29,520 nucleotides of DNA from assembly GCA_964640325.1 (NCBI GenBank), contig CAZXID010000024.1, positions 1-29,520 of the forward strand, written 5' to 3'. Position 1 is the stretch's first letter, and the number at the start of each line of letters is the position of its first letter. Positions 22,006 through 29,430 of this stretch are shown piece after piece. The position numbers were made by a program, and so were the translations under genes. The notes beneath the pieces are model-generated. The model was not told the DNA's origin. It did not search any database and saw only the letters and a list, made by a program, of their open reading frames with translations. This DNA comes from DAOQAU01 sp964640325 (GTDB taxonomy: Bacteria; Cyanobacteriota; Vampirovibrionia; Gastranaerophilales; Gastranaerophilaceae).

Positions 22006-23793
22006 CTATCTTTTATTATAGTTAAAAAGATTTTGATTTAAGTTTATCTGAGGAAGGTTGTCTTTAGCTATATTTTTAATAGTTAGAGTTTTTTCTTTAT
22101 ATCTTTTTCTGGTGTTATCCGCAATTACTCCCAGTTTATTGATTGCAAGACCGGAAATCATACCAAACAGAAGGGCTTGACCTCCTGAAACCAAAGCAAC
22201 TGTACAGTATAGCGAGGTTAAAACTGCGCCCAGGGCGGGGATACCGTATTTTAGCGATACAGAAATTTTTTCATCTTTATTTTCAGCTTTTGTAAGCCCC
22301 CAAATTATTGCGCCTAAAGAGGCAAAGACTCCGAGTGCATCTGTCGGTGCAGAGCCAATTTTCAAGTCGCGCAATTTGTCAAAGAGTTTATCAGTTTCCA
22401 TATTTATAGATTTATCCAACGAATTGATTGACTTATAAGTTTGCTTTTTAATTCGGGTATATTCTTCGGGGGCAATATGTTTATAAATTGTTAGAATTTC
22501 TTGCAATTCTCCTTTTTTATTTTTATTTATAATTCTGCCGAACTGTTCAAGATATTCCGATACTTTTGCGCTGTCTGCCGAATGGTTTTCTTTGCTTATA
22601 TGTTCTCCAAGCGCCGATAAATTTTCGCTTATGCTTTCTTCAAGTTTAATTCTGTTAATTTTCTCCTCAGGACCGCTTAATTGATTATATTTTTTTAGTA
22701 TTTTTCTCAATTCACTTATTATAGTTCTTGATTTTTTGTCTTCCGGCTTTATAAATTTTTCCACTTCTTTTATTATTGTTTGTGTTTCGACAAAATTATC
22801 TTTTATGTCGCTTGTAATTAATCTTCTGATTAAATCTACAGACTTTTTCTGATTCATTTTTATAGGCGCGGCAAGTTCTTCCGAAATGAAAGTTTCATAA
22901 GCTTCTTTACTTTTGAAAAAATCTTTAAGCCTTTTGTAAGTCAAATCCCAAACTTTTTGGTCAAGACTTTCCGGATTAGGGGCATTATTCGGAGATATTC
23001 CTCCGTTGAAATCAATTTTTAGTTTTCTAAGCCTTTTTAATCTTGCTTTTCCATTGAATCCCAAGTCGTAAGTCTGCTTTACTCTGGCACTTCTTTCCTG
23101 AATTTCTTTAAGCCAATCTTGTAGAGCCTTTGTTTCATTGCCTATAGTGATTTTAGTATGGCGCCCTTTTTTAACAAGAAGATTTGCATTGGTTTCGGTA
23201 AATTTTGTATACATGTCTTCAAAGGCATTTAGGGTGTGTTTATAAGAATTTTTAGATCTTTTAATTGAGATTTTTTCAAATAAATTTGTGACCCAGTGCG
23301 TAAAGCCCGGCCCGACTTTTTTAATGACAGGAGTTTTTTCAAGACCCTTTTTAAATAAAATATCTTTAAGCGGCCCTGTGTTGTACAAAAATTTAACCTT
23401 ATTTGTAACAGATTTACCTATTTTTAAAGCTCTTAGGGCCAACTCTTGTGCTTTGGGCAATTTCTGGTTTTTCTGAGCAAGGTCTTTTGCTCTTTGGGTT
23501 AAAGAAGCAACTTTTTCATCAAAATATTCAAACATTTTGTTTAATTTACCATAAGAGCCTTTTGGAAGGCCTTTCATTAGAGCCAGGACGCCAAATCCTG
23601 CAATTAGTGTTGTGATTGCAATGCTGTAACCCAAAGCGTGGCTTTTTTTCTCTTGTTTAATCGGATTTGTGTTATAAAGGTTTTGCGGCGAAGGAATATA
23701 ATAATTTTTCGCATTAGTCGGAGAATTTTGATTCGTTGAAAACTGCGAAAATACATTTTTATTATTTAATTCGGGATTTATAAGACTAGTCAT
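22006..23793 (-). CDS. Large unknown membrane protein with central coiled coils
   Basis: No family recognised. An N-terminal Asn/Pro-rich tail of about 50 residues is followed by a hydrophobic helix (about 54-76), then some 430 residues rich in Lys, Glu, Leu and Ile with several predicted coiled-coil stretches, and two more helices near residues 505-555 (DALGVFASLGAIIWGL and YGIPALGAVLTSLYCTVALV). The C-terminal tail is basic. No signal peptide or catalytic motif is seen. Start set to the ATG at 23793 (MTSLINPELNN) with AGAAGG 10 bases upstream; a GTG two codons earlier is too close to the site. It lies in a minus-strand run between lpxB and hemW with its own gap. Membrane-anchored scaffold is a possible but unproven role. 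Confidence 0.68.
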   Translation of the reverse strand: MTSLINPELNNKNVFSQFSTNQNSPTNAKNYYIPSPQNLYNTNPIKQEKKSHALGYSIAITTLIAGFGVLALMKGLPKGSYGKLNKMFEYFDEKVASLTQRAKDLAQKNQKLPKAQELALRALKIGKSVTNKVKFLYNTGPLKDILFKKGLEKTPVIKKVGPGFTHWVTNLFEKISIKRSKNSYKHTLNAFEDMYTKFTETNANLLVKKGRHTKITIGNETKALQDWLKEIQERSARVKQTYDLGFNGKARLKRLRKLKIDFNGGISPNNAPNPESLDQKVWDLTYKRLKDFFKSKEAYETFISEELAAPIKMNQKKSVDLIRRLITSDIKDNFVETQTIIKEVEKFIKPEDKKSRTIISELRKILKKYNQLSGPEEKINRIKLEESISENLSALGEHISKENHSADSAKVSEYLEQFGRIINKNKKGELQEILTIYKHIAPEEYTRIKKQTYKSINSLDKSINMETDKLFDKLRDLKIGSAPTDALGVFASLGAIIWGLTKAENKDEKISVSLKYGIPALGAVLTSLYCTVALVSGGQALLFGMISGLAINKLGVIADNTRKRYKEKTLTIKNIAKDNLPQINLNQNLFNYNKR

Positions 23794-23872
23794 ATACACA
23801 AAACCTTCTTGTTTTTATTAAAACAAAAAATCTATATAAATTGCTTTTTTAACAGGCTTAAGTGAATTTTTG

Positions 23873-25003
23873 TTACATCAGCGCAGAACTTATTTCCCCT
23901 GCAGCTTCAAGCGGTGAATTTTTATCGGAAAGAAGCAGTTTAACCTGTTTCAAATTTTCAATTTGCTCAGTTCTTGAATTTTTATCATACAAAAGTTTTT
24001 CTATGTTGTAGGAAATATTATTCGCGTTAAGCTTGCGTTGCAAAATTTCAGGAATAAAAACTTTGTTTAAAATTATATTTGGAAGTGAAACTTTGTCAAT
24101 GCATCTTACAAACAAAAAAATTAAGTACAAAATTAAAGGGCCTTTATATGCTATTATCATTGGTGTTTCATAAAGTGCCGCCTCTAGAGCCACAGTGCCG
24201 GATGCTAGTATAAGTGCATCTGAGGCACTCAGCATTGCGTGATTTTCGCCTTTAATAACTTTATAATCCGTATTTTTTAAATATTTTTCAAAGACTTCAT
24301 TTGATAAATTAGGTGCTTGGGAAATCAAAATTTGTATTTCAGGATGTTTGTTTTTTAGAATTTTTGCAGATTTCATGAATTCTTTCATAAGATTTTTAAG
24401 TTCAAAAACTCTTGACCCGGGGAAAATTGAAACAAGTTTTTTGTCTTTATCCAATCCGTATTTTTCAAAAAATTCTTCACGATTGACTTTAGGCGGCAGT
24501 TCTGTTGTCAATGGATGTCCGCAATAATGATTCTCGATTTTATATTCATCATATAGCGGTTTTTCAAAAGGAAAAATGCACAAAACTTTGTCCACGAATT
24601 TTTTAATCACTTTAATTCGCCATTTTCTGCTTGCCCAAACCTGAGGCGGGACGTAGTAGAAAATTTTGCATTCAGGTTTTGTCTTTTTTAAAACTTTTGC
24701 GATGTTAAGGTTAAAAGCTCCATAATCAACAAGTAATACCAAATCAGGTTTGAATTCGTTTTTCAGATAATTTACGATATTTTTGCCTAAATTAAGGTGA
24801 TTTATAAGAATTTTTAAGGAAATTCCCATTGCAGACATTTTTTCGTGGCTGGAAAAGAGTTTTACGCCGGCTTTTTTAAGATTTTCTCCGCCCACTCCTT
24901 CGATAATTACATCGGGATAAATTTTCTTGAGTTCTTCCACTACTTTGCTTGCGTGGATATCGCCCGAGTGTTCACCTGTTATAATGAAGATTTTCTTTGT
25001 CAT
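23873..25003 (-). CDS. lpxB: Lipid-A-disaccharide synthase
   Basis: Family 19 glycosyltransferase joining lipid X and UDP-2,3-diacylglucosamine into the lipid A disaccharide at the inner membrane. Motifs: IITGEHSGDIHASKV, YYVPPQVWASRKW, IFPFEKPLY...CGHPL, VSIFPGSRVFELK and ASGTVALEAAL. 376 aa is the usual length. The start is the ATG at 25003 because AGGAG lies 5 bases upstream. The frame stays open to 25078, but those extra 25 residues are encoded by a dispersed repeat (25015-25060) and have no counterpart in the family, so I excluded them. Acts directly after LpxI, which lies 186 bp upstream. Confidence 0.93.
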   Translation of the reverse strand: MTKKIFIITGEHSGDIHASKVVEELKKIYPDVIIEGVGGENLKKAGVKLFSSHEKMSAMGISLKILINHLNLGKNIVNYLKNEFKPDLVLLVDYGAFNLNIAKVLKKTKPECKIFYYVPPQVWASRKWRIKVIKKFVDKVLCIFPFEKPLYDEYKIENHYCGHPLTTELPPKVNREEFFEKYGLDKDKKLVSIFPGSRVFELKNLMKEFMKSAKILKNKHPEIQILISQAPNLSNEVFEKYLKNTDYKVIKGENHAMLSASDALILASGTVALEAALYETPMIIAYKGPLILYLIFLFVRCIDKVSLPNIILNKVFIPEILQRKLNANNISYNIEKLLYDKNSRTEQIENLKQVKLLLSDKNSPLEAAGEISSALM

Positions 25004-25189
25004 TTTTCTCCTATCACCTCGCCCCTTGAAGGAGAGGGTGTGCAAAGCCCGAGTGAGGGGTTTTGTTTTGTCGGACAAGTATGCCCGACCTACCTCTTTT
25101 TGTCATCCCGTACTTGTTACGGGATCTATTTTGTTATAGTTCCCGCAATGCGCTTTGCTTATGCGGGATGACAGAGACTTGATTTTATT
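25004..25189. repeat. Cluster of three palindromic dispersed repeats between lpxI and lpxB
   Basis: The 186-bp gap holds three unrelated-looking GC-rich elements side by side: 25015-25060 (CCTCGCCCC...GAGTGAGGGG), 25070-25089 (hairpin GTCGGaCA/TGcCCGAC, read TAGGTCGGGC on the other strand) and 25101-25173. Their base composition stands out against the AT-rich genes. Nothing in them codes for a plausible protein. No promoter is visible here, so lpxB probably reads through from lpxI. Confidence 0.75.
25101..25173. repeat. 73-bp palindromic element, GTCATCCCG type, intergenic copy
   Basis: Ends are 10-bp inverted repeats TGTCATCCCG and CGGGATGACA. Two hairpins lie inside: ATCCCGTA/TACGGGAT (25105-25112 with 25118-25125, loop CTTGT) and CCCGCA/TGCGGG (25142-25147 with 25162-25167). 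The first hairpin matches that of the prmA copy in 22 of 26 bases, with compensatory differences. The form resembles the widespread GATCCTGAAACAAGTTCAGG family of dispersed repeats known from many bacteria. Confidence 0.8.
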
Positions 25190-26005
25190 TTATACCGCCA
25201 TAATCACAATTTTGTTTTTATCCGCGAATTGTATTGTCTTTTCCTGATCAACGATAATTGTTTCATTTGCCTCAACGCTCAAAAGCGTTGCGCCATATTT
25301 TTTCATTGTCCGCAAAGTTCTTAAACCAACTGTAGGAATATCAAATCTCTTGTCCTGAGAAGGTTTTGCAACTTTTACAACGCAGGCTCCTTTTTTGGCA
25401 AGTTTTGCACCTCTGGTGATACACTTGTCGGTTCCTTCTATGGCTTCGACTGCCATAACCATTTTGTTTTTAATTACAACCGATTGCCCTATGTCGAGTT
25501 TGCCCATTTCTTTTGCCATGGCATATCCGTAATTGACATCATCCATTTGCGCCTGTGTCGGATTGTGTTTACCTAAAACCCCTGCAGGAATCATCATATT
25601 TTTGATAAAAATTGTCTGGTCTAAAACCGTTATATTTATCTTTTCAAGTTCATCTATTAAAGTCAGCATAACTTGATCATCATTGAGCTTTACAGCATTT
25701 TTGACAAGTTCAATTGCCTTTGAATCAAATTTTGGACGTTTAAGGAGCAATCCTTTGTGAACTTTGCCCAAAAAAGTAAGTTGCTTTATTTCTTCTTCCT
25801 GAAGAATTTTTTGTGTTTTCAGCACTTCTCCCGGGGCTACAGAATAAACCCTTGAACAATATTTTTTAAGCTGGTTGTAATTGTCTGAGCTGAGTGAAAT
25901 CCCAACCACTTCAAATCCGTTTTCTTTTGCATATTGCGCCATTTTAACGGGTAAAAGCCCGTCGCCTGCAATTAATCCCTGCTTGTGTTCCAACATTAAT
26001 GACAT
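25190..26005 (-). CDS. lpxI: UDP-2,3-diacylglucosamine pyrophosphatase LpxI
   Basis: Hydrolyses UDP-2,3-diacylglucosamine to lipid X and UMP, the step before LpxB; this is the DUF1009 enzyme used where LpxH is absent. LIAGDGLLPVKMA at residues about 12-24, FLGKVHK, QAQMDDVNYG, MAVEAIEGTDKCITRGAKLA and KPSQDKRFDIPTVGLRTL are the family signatures. 271 aa is usual. AGGGAG lies 12 bases before the ATG at 26005; a TTG just upstream is not preferred. It comes after kdsB and before lpxB in transcription. Confidence 0.93.
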   Translation of the reverse strand: MSLMLEHKQGLIAGDGLLPVKMAQYAKENGFEVVGISLSSDNYNQLKKYCSRVYSVAPGEVLKTQKILQEEEIKQLTFLGKVHKGLLLKRPKFDSKAIELVKNAVKLNDDQVMLTLIDELEKINITVLDQTIFIKNMMIPAGVLGKHNPTQAQMDDVNYGYAMAKEMGKLDIGQSVVIKNKMVMAVEAIEGTDKCITRGAKLAKKGACVVKVAKPSQDKRFDIPTVGLRTLRTMKKYGATLLSVEANETIIVDQEKTIQFADKNKIVIMAV

Positions 26006-26037
26006 CAAAAATAATTCTCCCTAATCTATTTTCACCA

Positions 26038-26043
26038 ATTATA
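26038..26043 (-). promoter_or_regulatory. Possible internal -10 element upstream of lpxI
   Basis: TATAAT on the minus strand lies 33 bp upstream of the lpxI start in the 52-bp gap after kdsB. The expected -35 position is poor, so a separate promoter is uncertain. Confidence 0.3.
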
Positions 26044-26057
26044 CTATAAAAAAGTTT

Positions 26058-26795
26058 TTAATTTGATTGGTTTATAATTTCTTTAAATTTTTCCAAATCT
26101 TCGTAAGTGTCAATTCCCACAGGGTTAAAATCAACTACAAAAGTTTTGATCTTCATTCCGTGTTGCAATGCTCTTAATTGTTCCAAGCTTTCTGACAGTT
26201 CAAGCGGAGTTTGCGGCAGTTTTGTCATTTTTAAAAGAGCTTCTCTTTTGTAGCCGTAAATTCCCAAGTGTCCGTAAATTTTTGAATGTCCTTCGTTTCT
26301 CTCAAAAGGAATTTTTGAGCGCGAAAAATAAAGCGCGTAACCGTTTAAATCTCTTGTGCATTTTACGCAATTGGGGCTTTCTATTTCTTTTTTGTCGGTT
26401 AAAACTCTTATCAGCGTAGATATGTCGGCATCTTTATCATCTTTAACGCCTTTTATAACTTCATCGATGCTCTCCGGTGTAATTAAAGGTTCATCGCCTT
26501 GCAAATTTACCACGTAAGAAATTTCAGGATATTTTTCAACGACTTCAGCTATTCTGTCGCTTCCGCTTTGGTGAGTTTCGGAAGTCATTTGGACTTCTGC
26601 GCCGAACATAATTGCGGTATCATAAATCTCTTGGTTGTCGGTTGCAATAATTACTCTGTCTGCAAGCTTTGACTTAACGGCTTTTTCGAAAACCCATTGT
26701 ATTATGGGCTTATCGTTAACTATAATCAGCGGCTTGCCTTTTAGTCTTGTCGAATCATATCTTGCCGGAATTATTACGGCCGTTTGTCCTGTCAT
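26058..26795 (-). CDS. kdsB: 3-deoxy-manno-octulosonate cytidylyltransferase
   Basis: Activates Kdo with CTP to CMP-Kdo for transfer onto lipid A. AVIIPARYDSTRLKGKPL at the N-terminus, ATDNQEI, TSETHQSGSDRIAEV, VVNLQGDEPLI (catalytic metal-binding Asp), IYGHLGIYGYKR and LELSESLEQLRALQHG are KdsB signatures. 245 aa is normal. The start overlaps the prmA stop by four bases (ATGA), indicating coupling. It implies Kdo-containing lipopolysaccharide in this organism, together with lpxI and lpxB. Confidence 0.96.
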   Translation of the reverse strand: MTGQTAVIIPARYDSTRLKGKPLIIVNDKPIIQWVFEKAVKSKLADRVIIATDNQEIYDTAIMFGAEVQMTSETHQSGSDRIAEVVEKYPEISYVVNLQGDEPLITPESIDEVIKGVKDDKDADISTLIRVLTDKKEIESPNCVKCTRDLNGYALYFSRSKIPFERNEGHSKIYGHLGIYGYKREALLKMTKLPQTPLELSESLEQLRALQHGMKIKTFVVDFNPVGIDTYEDLEKFKEIINQSN

Positions 26796-27793
26796 TTTTT
26801 CCTCACAGTCAATGCCACCCAGTTTTCTTGTTGGGTTTGTTCAATTAATTTTAGTCCATGTTTTGCCATCGAGTCAAGCACTATATCTTTTTTTTCATCC
26901 AAAATCCCGCTTAAAACAAGAGTAGCATTATCTTTCATTAAGGCTTTTAAGTCGCCCATAATGTCTGCAAGTACATTGTGAAGGATATTGGCAGTTATGA
27001 AATCAAATTTGTGAAAAACATCTATACTACGTTTTGCTGAATTTATTTCAGCATCGCGTGGTCGTTCGTTTGCGAGATCCTGAAACAAGTTCAGGATGAC
27101 GTGATTTTTTGTTAAATTACTTGCTGTATTGTATTCAAAATGGCATTTGTCAGATACTTCGTTATTTTTGGCATTATCTACCGCAGTTTGAATTACAGTT
27201 TCGTCATTATCGCATCCGTAGGCAAATTCAGCACCGAATTTTGCAGCTGTAATTGCAAGGATTCCGGAACCTGTTCCTATATCAGCCACTTTATCATTGA
27301 TTTTTAAATATTTTTCAATAGCTCGCATACAAAGCTGCGTTGTTGGATGAGTTCCCGTACCGAACGCTGAGCCCGGGTCTAAAGTTATTATTATTTCTGC
27401 AGATTTTGTTTCATAATTAATCCAGCTTGGAACAACGGAAATTTTATCAGAAACATGTGTCACGTCCCAATTTTCTTTCCATTTCTTTGACCAGTCTTGA
27501 TTTTCTATTTTAGTTACTTCAAAATCCCAACTGCCTAATTCTGTCTGGGTAAATCCACGTTCTAAAAGCAAATTTTTATTTTTTTGCAAAATAGATTCAA
27601 TATTTTTGTCGGATTTCAAAAAAGCTTTTAAAATGCCTTCGGTTGTACTTACAAGTTCAAGATCCTTGTAAGTTTCTTCGGCTAAAATTACTCCTTCACA
27701 TTCAAAATTTTCAAAACAAACATTTGAAACAATTTCTGAGGCTTCAGGGTTAATTTTTATTTTTAATTCGTAATAATTATCCATTTTAATCAT
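26792..27793 (-). CDS. prmA: Ribosomal protein L11 methyltransferase, with in-frame repeat insertion
   Basis: SAM-dependent methyltransferase for ribosomal protein L11. Signature DPGSAFGTGTHPTT (residues 139-152), motif I DIGTGSGILAI (171-181), GCDNDETVI (193-201) and FITANILHNVLADI near residues 265-278. The C-terminal SGILDEKKD and WVALTVRKK also fit. At 333 aa it is 20-40 residues longer than usual. Residues 231-255 (HVILNLFQDLANERPRDAEI onward) have no counterpart in the family and are encoded by a palindromic dispersed repeat (27029-27102). The reading frame is intact through it and the motifs on both sides are good, so the enzyme is probably active. The insertion lies in the segment before ANIL, where a loop is likely. 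The ATG at 27793 has no clear ribosome site. Confidence 0.92.
   Translation of the reverse strand: MIKMDNYYELKIKINPEASEIVSNVCFENFECEGVILAEETYKDLELVSTTEGILKAFLKSDKNIESILQKNKNLLLERGFTQTELGSWDFEVTKIENQDWSKKWKENWDVTHVSDKISVVPSWINYETKSAEIIITLDPGSAFGTGTHPTTQLCMRAIEKYLKINDKVADIGTGSGILAITAAKFGAEFAYGCDNDETVIQTAVDNAKNNEVSDKCHFEYNTASNLTKNHVILNLFQDLANERPRDAEINSAKRSIDVFHKFDFITANILHNVLADIMGDLKALMKDNATLVLSGILDEKKDIVLDSMAKHGLKLIEQTQQENWVALTVRKK
27029..27102. repeat. 74-bp palindromic dispersed repeat inserted inside prmA
   Basis: Two hairpins: ATCCTGAA/TTCAGGAT (27077-27084 with 27090-27097, loop ACAAG on the plus strand) and TGCTGAA/TTCAGCA (27035-27041 with 27047-27053). The two ends are inverted versions of ACGT-x4-CTGAA (10 of 13 match). 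Read on the minus strand it gives the peptide VILNLFQDL, a typical product of this repeat when read as protein. Related to the intergenic element at 25101-25173. Confidence 0.88.
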
Positions 27794-27879
27794 TCATATA
27801 TGTTTAGTAGAAATTTAGCACAATTGTTAAAGAATGTAAATAAAGTTAATTTTATCGTCAAAAACTAACGGCGTTTATT

Positions 27880-27885
27880 TATAAT
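27880..27885 (+). promoter_or_regulatory. Putative -10 of the small exported protein gene
   Basis: TATAAT stands 16 bases before the ATG, close to the AGGAG site at 27891-27895, so the leader would be only about 9 bases. The -35 region is weak (GTCAAA, 17 bp upstream). Confidence 0.35.
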
Positions 27886-27900
27886 ACAAAAGGAGAAAAA

Positions 27901-28398
27901 ATGAAAATAGGAAAAATTGGCGGAACATTTTTATTAATATCTTCTGTGCTTACTTATGCTTGTGGGCGTGCCCCTTTACGTAAAGCTACCGTTCAGGATG
28001 TTACGCCAAAAATTGTTCAGACAATAAATTCGCTCAGTATGAACACACGTAATTCTGTGTCGGCTGATTCAAGTTTGGTTGAATTCGGTGTTGATACTTT
28101 GATGATTGATGCTAATTTGACAAAAAATGTTCCCAAATTTATTAACTGGTTAAATGAAAACGGCAGAAAACATGTTCAAAAGGTAGAGACAGGTTATCAT
28201 ATGGAAACTCGCCTTATGTATATGAATGGGAAATGGATACCTATGCCTTTTAGAGTTGTTGATTTTTCGGATAAGTATATCTCAAGTAGTGTAAAAACTG
28301 TAGCAGGAGAGCAGCTATACATTGACAAAAATAAATTTTTATATTTGCCCGTTCAATATTATGGGAAGCCAAATCCTGAAATAACCAATGGATTTTAG
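27901..28398 (+). CDS. Small exported protein, possible lipoprotein
   Basis: Starts with a signal peptide (MKIGKIGGTFLLISSVLTYA) followed by Cys21. The LTYAC sequence is only loosely like a lipobox (Tyr at -2 is unusual), so lipid attachment is uncertain and plain signal-peptidase cleavage is possible. The mature part (about 144 residues) is soluble, with no known domain; it contains GYHMETRLMYMNGKWIPMPF and is rich in Tyr, Asn and Lys. AGGAG sits 5 bases before the ATG. The stop is only 8 bases from the convergent accA stop. I cannot name its function. Confidence 0.62.
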   Translation: MKIGKIGGTFLLISSVLTYACGRAPLRKATVQDVTPKIVQTINSLSMNTRNSVSADSSLVEFGVDTLMIDANLTKNVPKFINWLNENGRKHVQKVETGYHMETRLMYMNGKWIPMPFRVVDFSDKYISSSVKTVAGEQLYIDKNKFLYLPVQYYGKPNPEITNGF

Positions 28399-28406
28399 AT
28401 AAAAAT

Positions 28407-29360
28407 TTACCCTTCTACTATCCCAAGGTTTCTAAATTTATTATAGCGATTTTCTTTTAACTCTTTTGGTGAAAACTTTTTAAGTTCATCAAGAGACTCT
28501 CCTATTGCCTTTTTAAGCTCGACTGCTATTTCTTGATGGTTGCAATGCGCTCCGCCTAAAGGTTCTTTAATTATTCCGTCAACAATATTAAATTGCATTA
28601 AATCGGGCCCTGTAATTTTAAGCGCTTCTGCTGCGGTATTTGTCATTGAACCGTCTCTCCAAAGAATTGAAGCACAGCCCTCGGGCGAAATAACCGTATA
28701 ATAAGCGTGTTCAAGAATTAAAACTTTGTCAGCAACTGCAAGCCCCAACGCACCACCTGAACATCCTTCACCCGTAATTACAGCGACAATAGGTACGTCA
28801 AATTTCGCCATTTCTCTTAAATTAACGGCAATGGCAATACCCTGTCCCGTTTCTTCTGCTGTTATTCCCGGATATGCCCCCGGTGTATCAATTAGGGTTA
28901 CAATCGGCATATTAAACTTATTTGCGTGGTTAAACAGTTTTAGAGCTTTTCTGTAGCCCTGAGGCTGAGGCATCCCAAAGTTGTATATCAAATTTTCTTT
29001 TGTGGTTTTACCTTTTTGTGTTCCGATTAGCATTATTGGCTTACCGTTAAATTTCGCAATTCCGCCTATTATAGCCCTGTCATCCATTCCTGCTCTGTCG
29101 CCGTGAAGCTCAATAAAGTCATCGGTAATTAAATTTACATAATCAAGGAAGCTGGGCCTGTTAGGATGTCTTGCTATTAAAAGCTTTTGTGCCGGCTTTA
29201 AGTTTGCATAAAGTTCTTTCTTGTAATCTTTAGCCTGCTTTTCGAATGTTTCTATTTCTTTATTTAGGTCCATGCCTGACTCCGAACTGATTTTTTTGAG
29301 TTCTTCTATTTTTTCTTGTATTTCAATTATAGGTTTTTCAAATTCCAATATTGCTGCCAT
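28407..29360 (-). CDS. accA: Acetyl-CoA carboxylase carboxyltransferase subunit alpha
   Basis: With AccD it forms the carboxyltransferase that moves CO2 from biotin to acetyl-CoA to make malonyl-CoA for fatty acid synthesis. Signatures: an N-terminal helical region (residues about 1-50), then LIARHPNRPSFLDYV, ELHGDRAGMDDRAIIGGIA, MLIGTQKGKTTKENL, NFGMPQPQGYRKALKLF, DTPGAYPGITAEETGQG and GEGCSGGALGLAVADKVLI. 317 aa is normal. GGGGGG lies before the ATG. It is downstream of accD on the same strand, 70 bp apart. Confidence 0.97.
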   Translation of the reverse strand: MAAILEFEKPIIEIQEKIEELKKISSESGMDLNKEIETFEKQAKDYKKELYANLKPAQKLLIARHPNRPSFLDYVNLITDDFIELHGDRAGMDDRAIIGGIAKFNGKPIMLIGTQKGKTTKENLIYNFGMPQPQGYRKALKLFNHANKFNMPIVTLIDTPGAYPGITAEETGQGIAIAVNLREMAKFDVPIVAVITGEGCSGGALGLAVADKVLILEHAYYTVISPEGCASILWRDGSMTNTAAEALKITGPDLMQFNIVDGIIKEPLGGAHCNHQEIAVELKKAIGESLDELKKFSPKELKENRYNKFRNLGIVEG

Positions 29361-29430
29361 TTATATTACCCCCCATATAAGTAAAAAGCAATCATACTAT
29401 TTTACCATTTATTATCTACTATTTACTTCC

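Noticed and set aside
24630..24650. GAGGCGGG stretch in lpxB as a copy of the hemW or terminator palindrome
   Set aside because: It encodes the conserved VPPQV segment of LpxB and has no complementary arm nearby, so the likeness is chance.
25004..25078. N-terminal extension of LpxB by 25 residues
   Set aside because: It is encoded by a dispersed repeat, has no match in the family, and a good AGGAG site lies at the inner ATG.
27029..27102. Frameshift or broken prmA
   Set aside because: The frame is open throughout and methyltransferase motifs on both sides are intact, so insertion rather than decay.
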